The notes under the pieces: model-generated
Database searches by the model: none
Seen by the model: the letters and a program-made list of their open reading frames with translations, nothing else
Told to the model about the DNA's origin: nothing
NCBI GenBank assembly: GCA_937911845.1
Contig: CALDQF010000295.1
Location: 1 to 10,839 of the forward strand
DNA: 10,839 nucleotides
Reading direction: 5' to 3'
Origin: an uncultured Phycisphaera sp.
GTDB taxonomy: Bacteria; Planctomycetota; Phycisphaerae; Phycisphaerales; SM1A02
Translations under genes and position numbers: made by a program
Shown: piece after piece, positions 7,561 through 10,839 of the stretch
Numbering within the stretch: the first letter of the stretch is position 1
Layout: each line of letters opens with the position of its first letter

Positions 7561-8208
7561 GTGATCCCACCTCCTGATGGACTTCCGCCGGTGTTGCACG
7601 CCGATGAACGGCTTCTGGTCTTTGACAAGCCAAGTGGCCTCCTGTCGGTGCCTGGTATTGGGCCAGAGAAGGCGGATTGCTTGGTCGCCCGAGCCGAAGT
7701 GGAATACCCCGGGGCGCGGATTGTCCATCGGCTGGATCGAGACACGTCGGGCGTGATCGTGCTGGCTCGGGATGCTGAAGCCCACCGGCAACTCTCCGTG
7801 GCCTTCCAGGAACGCCAAACGAGCAAGCGCTACCTGGCGTTGGTTTCCAAGGTGCCCGAATCCGCTTCCGGGGTCATCGACTTCCCCATGCGGAAAGACA
7901 TGTGCCGCCCTCCCCGTCAAGTGATTGACTGGCGGGCCGGGCGTGCCTCCACCACCCGGTGGTCTTTGTTGGAGGCGGGGGACGAAGCGGCTTTGTTGTC
8001 CTTGGAACCCGTAACCGGCCGCACCCACCAGTTGCGGTTGCACCTTGCGGTGTCTGGCCATCCCATTTTGGGTGACGATTTGTACGCCACGGGCACGGCC
8101 CGCGAGGATGATCGCCTCATGCTGCACGCGGCTGAGCTGACCGTGCCGCATCCCGACGATGGACGCCCCGTGCGCTTCGCGGCGAACTCTCCGTTGCCCG
8201 CTCCGTAA
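7561..8208 (+). CDS. rluA: RluA-family pseudouridine synthase
   Basis: This cytoplasmic enzyme isomerises uridine to pseudouridine in RNA. The E. coli RluA it most resembles modifies 23S rRNA U746 and position 32 of some tRNAs. The chosen GTG at 7561 gives 215 residues, close to E. coli RluA (219). Motifs: FDKPSGLLSVPG at 21-32, the catalytic motif HRLDRDTSGVIVLA at 56-69 with Asp59 as the expected nucleophile, and VTGRTHQLRLHL at 151-162 followed by SGHPILGDDLYA. There is no N-terminal S4 domain, as in RluA/TruC and unlike RluC/RluD. A second in-frame GTG at 7591 is a possible start. The frame is also open upstream to 7459, but that would overlap the lipoprotein gene and add residues the family lacks. 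No strong ribosome binding site is visible. The substrate uridine is inferred only from overall similarity. Confidence 0.93.
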   Translation: MIPPPDGLPPVLHADERLLVFDKPSGLLSVPGIGPEKADCLVARAEVEYPGARIVHRLDRDTSGVIVLARDAEAHRQLSVAFQERQTSKRYLALVSKVPESASGVIDFPMRKDMCRPPRQVIDWRAGRASTTRWSLLEAGDEAALLSLEPVTGRTHQLRLHLAVSGHPILGDDLYATGTAREDDRLMLHAAELTVPHPDDGRPVRFAANSPLPAP

Positions 8209-8217
8209 TATGAAGCC

Positions 8218-9090
8218 ATGAACCGACCGGTCCTTTTGGCTTGGGGAGCCTCCATTGTCCTGCACATGATGCTGGCGGTGTGGTTTGTTCGGTCTCAGGT
8301 TGGGGTACGACCGGCACCGCCAATCATTCCTCTCGGTCGCACGATCACCGATGCTTCGGGCACGGACTGGATCGCGTGGGAGCAGTGGGAAATCATGAAC
8401 GCACGCGAATCGCTGGTCAGCCAAGCGGCCTTCACCACCAACGCACCGAATTCCGTGCCGTCTGAAATCGTGGCCGAGGGCACCACCCTGGCCAATGCAA
8501 TTTTGGCCGAAGCCGCCCGCCGGGCGGAAAGCGCCACTCCGGTCGATCCCAACTTGCAAGTGCCGTTGACTTTGGAAGGTTCGATGCCTTTGCCATCGGA
8601 CCGGCCCAACCCCGATGCCACACCTCAAGCACCGAGTGAAGAAGGGGGGGATGCCGCCGATGGTGGTGGTGGTGCGGACCCACAAGTGCCCGACCCATCG
8701 CCCGAGCCCGATGAGCCCGCTCGCCCGGGTCCGCTGGATACGCCCGCGGTGGTCAAGATTGATGTGGATGCCCAAACTTTGCAGCAAGGCAGTCCGGCGC
8801 CGGCCGAAGGCATGGAGCTTCGTCCACGCCGCTTGGAACTCAACCTCACCCAGCGGCTGCGGCAGGTGAAGCAAAATCCCATCATCGGTTTTGTCTTTGG
8901 ACCACCTGATGATGAAGGTCTCTCCAAGCCCAGCGAGGTCTTTGTCATTCGCTCCAGTGGTGATTCTGACATTGATGCCAGCTTGCGCACCAATGGATAC
9001 CGCTGGCGGGCGACGGGCGAAAAGCTTGACGAACTTGAGGAAGGTCAGACCGCACAGATCGACGTGCGAATCTTGCTACGGCGGCGTTAG
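8218..9090 (+). CDS. TonB-like energy-transducer-type protein
   Basis: The 290-residue protein has the architecture of TonB. It has a short cytoplasmic start, one membrane helix at about 6-24 (LLAWGASIVLHMMLAVWFV) carrying a His as TonB proteins do, a periplasmic segment with an amphipathic stretch (about 80-105), a Pro/Gly/Asp-rich linker at about 121-180, and a small C-terminal domain at 240-290. That domain has the TonB-C pattern: a V-I strand, Ser-Ser-Gly-Asp, an Asp-Ala-Ser-Leu helix start, a Tyr-Arg-Trp-Arg turn (TonB proteins have a similar aromatic/basic RRWRF-like segment), and a final Gln-Ile-Asp-Val-Arg-Ile-Leu-Leu strand. True TonB couples the inner-membrane proton gradient, through ExbB/ExbD, to outer-membrane receptors. 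Neither ExbB/D nor a receptor is present here, so the function is inferred from layout only. The start lies 9 bases after the rluA stop, suggesting co-transcription. Its TAG overlaps the surE stop on the other strand. Confidence 0.75.
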   Translation: MNRPVLLAWGASIVLHMMLAVWFVRSQVGVRPAPPIIPLGRTITDASGTDWIAWEQWEIMNARESLVSQAAFTTNAPNSVPSEIVAEGTTLANAILAEAARRAESATPVDPNLQVPLTLEGSMPLPSDRPNPDATPQAPSEEGGDAADGGGGADPQVPDPSPEPDEPARPGPLDTPAVVKIDVDAQTLQQGSPAPAEGMELRPRRLELNLTQRLRQVKQNPIIGFVFGPPDDEGLSKPSEVFVIRSSGDSDIDASLRTNGYRWRATGEKLDELEEGQTAQIDVRILLRRR

Positions 9091-9860
9091 AAGGCGTTCT
9101 TCAGCCCGTCCATGCTTGCATCGCACACAGGATCCCACCGCAGTGGGGACAAGCTGGCCTGCCCGGCATTGAGAGCTTCCACATCGCTTCCTGGTTCGAC
9201 TTCGCGGAATGAAATGCCGCTGCCCAGAATCCAGTAATAGTCCTCGCCCCACGGAGTATCACGCCGTTCGTAGCGGCTGTCGTGCACCGATCGATTGACG
9301 CGGCAGACGGACAGCGGCATGACGGGGGTGTCGTCGGTGCGTATCGGTGGAAGGTTGAGGTTCAGAACGGTGCCGGCCTGCGCTTGCGCGATGAGTTGGG
9401 GCAACCAGGTGTCGGTGATATCAGCAGCGCGAGCAAAGTTCGGCGGGCCACCACCCAACATCAGACTTACTGCAATGGCCGGGACGCCATGGAAGGCGGC
9501 TTCCATCGCCGCCGCGACCGTGCCCGAGTAGGCCACGTTGACCCCGGCGTTGGCGCCGGCGTTCATGCCCGAGACCACAAGGTCGGGCAACTCGACGCCG
9601 GTCCGGCGGGGATACAAACTGCGCAACCCCAGCCGCGTGCAGTCGGCGGGACGGCCGGCGACCGCCAAGTGCGTGCCGTGTCCGGGGATCTCTTGTTCGC
9701 TAACCAAAAGTGGACGCGAAAACGAAAGACTGTGGCTGGTGGCCGATTGTCCGTCGGCCGGGGCGACGACCGTGACGTCACCGTGGCGTTCGAGCACCGA
9801 AAGCAGGGCCTGCAGGCCCGGGGCATCGATGCCGTCGTCGTTGGTCAGCATGATTCGCAT
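9087..9860 (-). CDS. surE: 5'/3'-nucleotidase SurE
   Basis: SurE is a metal-dependent phosphatase that removes phosphate from nucleoside 5'- and 3'-monophosphates and is linked to stress and stationary-phase survival. The 257 residues match the family length (E. coli 253). The N-terminus MRIMLTNDDGIDAPG carries the Asp8-Asp9 metal ligands. APADGQSATSHS holds Ser39, VAGRPADCTRLGL (67-79) corresponds to the conserved GTPADC segment with Arg in place of Thr, and VSGMNAGANAG carries the metal ligand Asn100. The segment SGTVAAAMEAAFHGVPAIAVS that follows is also typical. The ATG at 9860 is the only sensible start since it begins the conserved motif. It is the third gene of a probable - strand operon, starting 23 bases after the unknown 103-residue gene. 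The stop codon overlaps that of the convergent TonB-like gene. Confidence 0.97.
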   Translation of the reverse strand: MRIMLTNDDGIDAPGLQALLSVLERHGDVTVVAPADGQSATSHSLSFSRPLLVSEQEIPGHGTHLAVAGRPADCTRLGLRSLYPRRTGVELPDLVVSGMNAGANAGVNVAYSGTVAAAMEAAFHGVPAIAVSLMLGGGPPNFARAADITDTWLPQLIAQAQAGTVLNLNLPPIRTDDTPVMPLSVCRVNRSVHDSRYERRDTPWGEDYYWILGSGISFREVEPGSDVEALNAGQASLSPLRWDPVCDASMDGLKNAF

Positions 9861-9883
9861 GGTGGTGTTGGTCCAGTTCTTGG

Positions 9884-10195
9884 TCAGTCGGGCATCAGGG
9901 CGATTTCGCGACCGTCTTCCAAGTCACGCAGCTTCCACGGAAAGGTGCGCAGGATGCGTTCGGTCACAAACCACGCAATTTCGGACTCCACGTGGGTCAG
10001 CATCATCTGCTGCACTTCGCCGTCCATTTCCATGGGTTCAATGGTCACGCCAGGTCCATAGAGCACCGTGCCCTCGGGAGTTTGGGGGTGGATGTTCATG
10101 GTGCCCAGATCGTCGGCGATTTGGGATCGCGTGCCCATTGGTTCCAAGGTGGCCCCTTCAGAGTGCTTCGCGATGACTTGGTATTGGCGTCCCAT
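9884..10195 (-). CDS. Conserved-looking small protein of unknown function
   Basis: I do not recognise this 103-residue protein. It is cytoplasmic by appearance, with no signal peptide and no membrane helix. It has no cysteine, is slightly acidic and is rich in Met and Glu. Recognisable segments are an N-terminal strand (GRQYQVIAKHS), a Met/Pro-rich middle (IHPQTPEGTVLYGPGVTIEP) and a C-terminal helix ending in PWKLRDLEDGREIALMPD. The ATG at 10195 lies 9 bases after the stop of the acyltransferase gene, and its own stop is 23 bases before surE. The close same-strand packing supports a real gene co-expressed with both neighbours. Without homologues the function cannot be assigned. Confidence 0.78.
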   Translation of the reverse strand: MGRQYQVIAKHSEGATLEPMGTRSQIADDLGTMNIHPQTPEGTVLYGPGVTIEPMEMDGEVQQMMLTHVESEIAWFVTERILRTFPWKLRDLEDGREIALMPD

Positions 10196-10204
10196 GTGTT
10201 CAGT

Positions 10205-10839
10205 CTAATCCCGGCATGCCGGAGGGGGCAGCGGGGCGCCCCGGGCCGCCACGATCTGTTGCACTCCGTCTTCGTCCATCCAGGGCAGTTCTCGCAGCTT
10301 GTTCAAGAGCCGCTCGGGGAACGGGCGATCTTCGCGTTCAAATCGGGGGCGAGATTTCCAGCGTTGGTGCACCCACATGTGTTGGTCGGGGGCCATCAAG
10401 ATCATCTTTTCCAGCGCCCGCTGGATGCGGGCCGCCAGATAGAAATCGGGGTCGGGGGCATCGGACCAGTCGCTCGGTTCGATCACATCCGAGATGCGGA
10501 TGCGGTACTTCAGCTGGGTGTCGGAGTCCCGCAGGGCGATGCCGGCAACGACGGGGGCGTTGAACCGCCGGGCCAAGAAGCCGATGGATTTGTACGTGGA
10601 AGCCAGCCTGCCAAAGAACGGCACGAACATGCCTTTGCCTCCGGCATTCTGATCGGCCACGAAGCCCAGCCGCGCGCCTTCTTGCAAAAGCTCTTGCATG
10701 CGGTCGCCGCTGCCCCACTTCACGATGATTTGGGTGCCGGAAGCTTCTCGTTCTCGGCGCAGCCAGCGATCGATGTATTGGTTGTCGATGGGGCGAGCGA
10801 GCGCGTGGACAGGTAAGTCAATCATGGCCAGCCAGTGGG
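10205..10839 (-). CDS. LpxL/HtrB-family lipid A-type acyltransferase (N-terminal part missing)
   Basis: This is a membrane-associated acyltransferase of the lauroyl/myristoyl transferase family, which adds secondary acyl chains to lipid A or related glycolipids. The gene runs off the right edge; 210 C-terminal residues are present, ending at TAG 10205-10207. The frame is open to the window edge, so the ATG at 10825 is internal. Visible family hallmarks are VHALARPIDNQYIDRWL, GFVADQNAGGKGMFVPFFG, and MWVHQRWKSRP near the C-terminus. The catalytic HxxxxE/D block (usually HxGNWE) lies just beyond the edge, so catalytic integrity cannot be judged. It is the first visible gene of a probable - strand operon with the 103-residue protein and surE. 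Its presence indicates an outer membrane. The acyl chain and acceptor cannot be told from the sequence. Confidence 0.93.
   Translation of the reverse strand, partial: HWLAMIDLPVHALARPIDNQYIDRWLRREREASGTQIIVKWGSGDRMQELLQEGARLGFVADQNAGGKGMFVPFFGRLASTYKSIGFLARRFNAPVVAGIALRDSDTQLKYRIRISDVIEPSDWSDAPDPDFYLAARIQRALEKMILMAPDQHMWVHQRWKSRPRFEREDRPFPERLLNKLRELPWMDEDGVQQIVAARGAPLPPPACRD

Noticed and set aside
7402..8874. 490-codon open frame on the - strand across rluA and the TonB-like gene
   Set aside because: It crosses two supported genes and has composition typical of antisense frames (Arg, His, Gly, Gln-rich) with no motif.
9992..10816. 274-codon open frame on the + strand at the right end
   Set aside because: It is antisense to the acyltransferase and the 103-residue gene, whose family motifs and operon spacing identify the - strand as coding.

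Overview
The window looks like ordinary chromosomal DNA from a Gram-negative (diderm), GC-rich bacterium, most likely a member of the Planctomycetota, perhaps Phycisphaerae-like. That placement is inference. It rests on the mix of a ClpC-type AAA+ unfoldase carrying a UVR motif (uncommon in proteobacteria), a LolC/E-type export system and an LpxL-type acyltransferase (both diderm envelope functions), several small proteins I do not recognise, and mostly weak or absent Shine-Dalgarno sequences. No rRNA, tRNA, CRISPR array, transposase, phage gene or integration site is visible. Coding density is high and no gene-free stretch exceeds about 150 bases.

Left part (1-2876, + strand): the 3' two-thirds of a thiol peroxidase of the Bcp/PrxQ type, then a 130-base gap, then an FtsX/LolC-E-type permease overlapping by 8 bases with its ATPase. 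The pair forms a compact ABC export or lipoprotein-release module.

Centre (2930-6931): a 402-residue protein of unknown function on the - strand. Its C-terminal half looks to me like a gluzincin (peptidase MA/DUF1570-like) fold that has lost its zinc ligands. It is divergent from a complete clpC gene on the + strand, which ends in an unusual acidic Ala/Ser/Glu/Pro tail and is followed by a strong intrinsic terminator.

Right-centre (6933-9090): a small putative lipoprotein on the - strand, convergent with clpC and head-to-head (28-base gap) with rluA on the + strand. rluA is followed after 9 bases by a TonB-like envelope-spanning protein.

Right end (9087-10839, - strand): three tightly packed genes read right to left. 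These are an LpxL/HtrB-family acyltransferase truncated by the window edge, a 103-residue unknown protein and surE. The surE stop codon overlaps the stop codon of the TonB-like gene.

Most genes are housekeeping: peroxide defence, protein quality control, RNA modification, nucleotide phosphatase and envelope biogenesis. I did not find convincing evidence of a new multi-gene system. The most interesting leads are the apparently zinc-site-less protein beside clpC, the enlarged permease with two extra hydrophobic segments, and the TonB-like protein paired with rluA.
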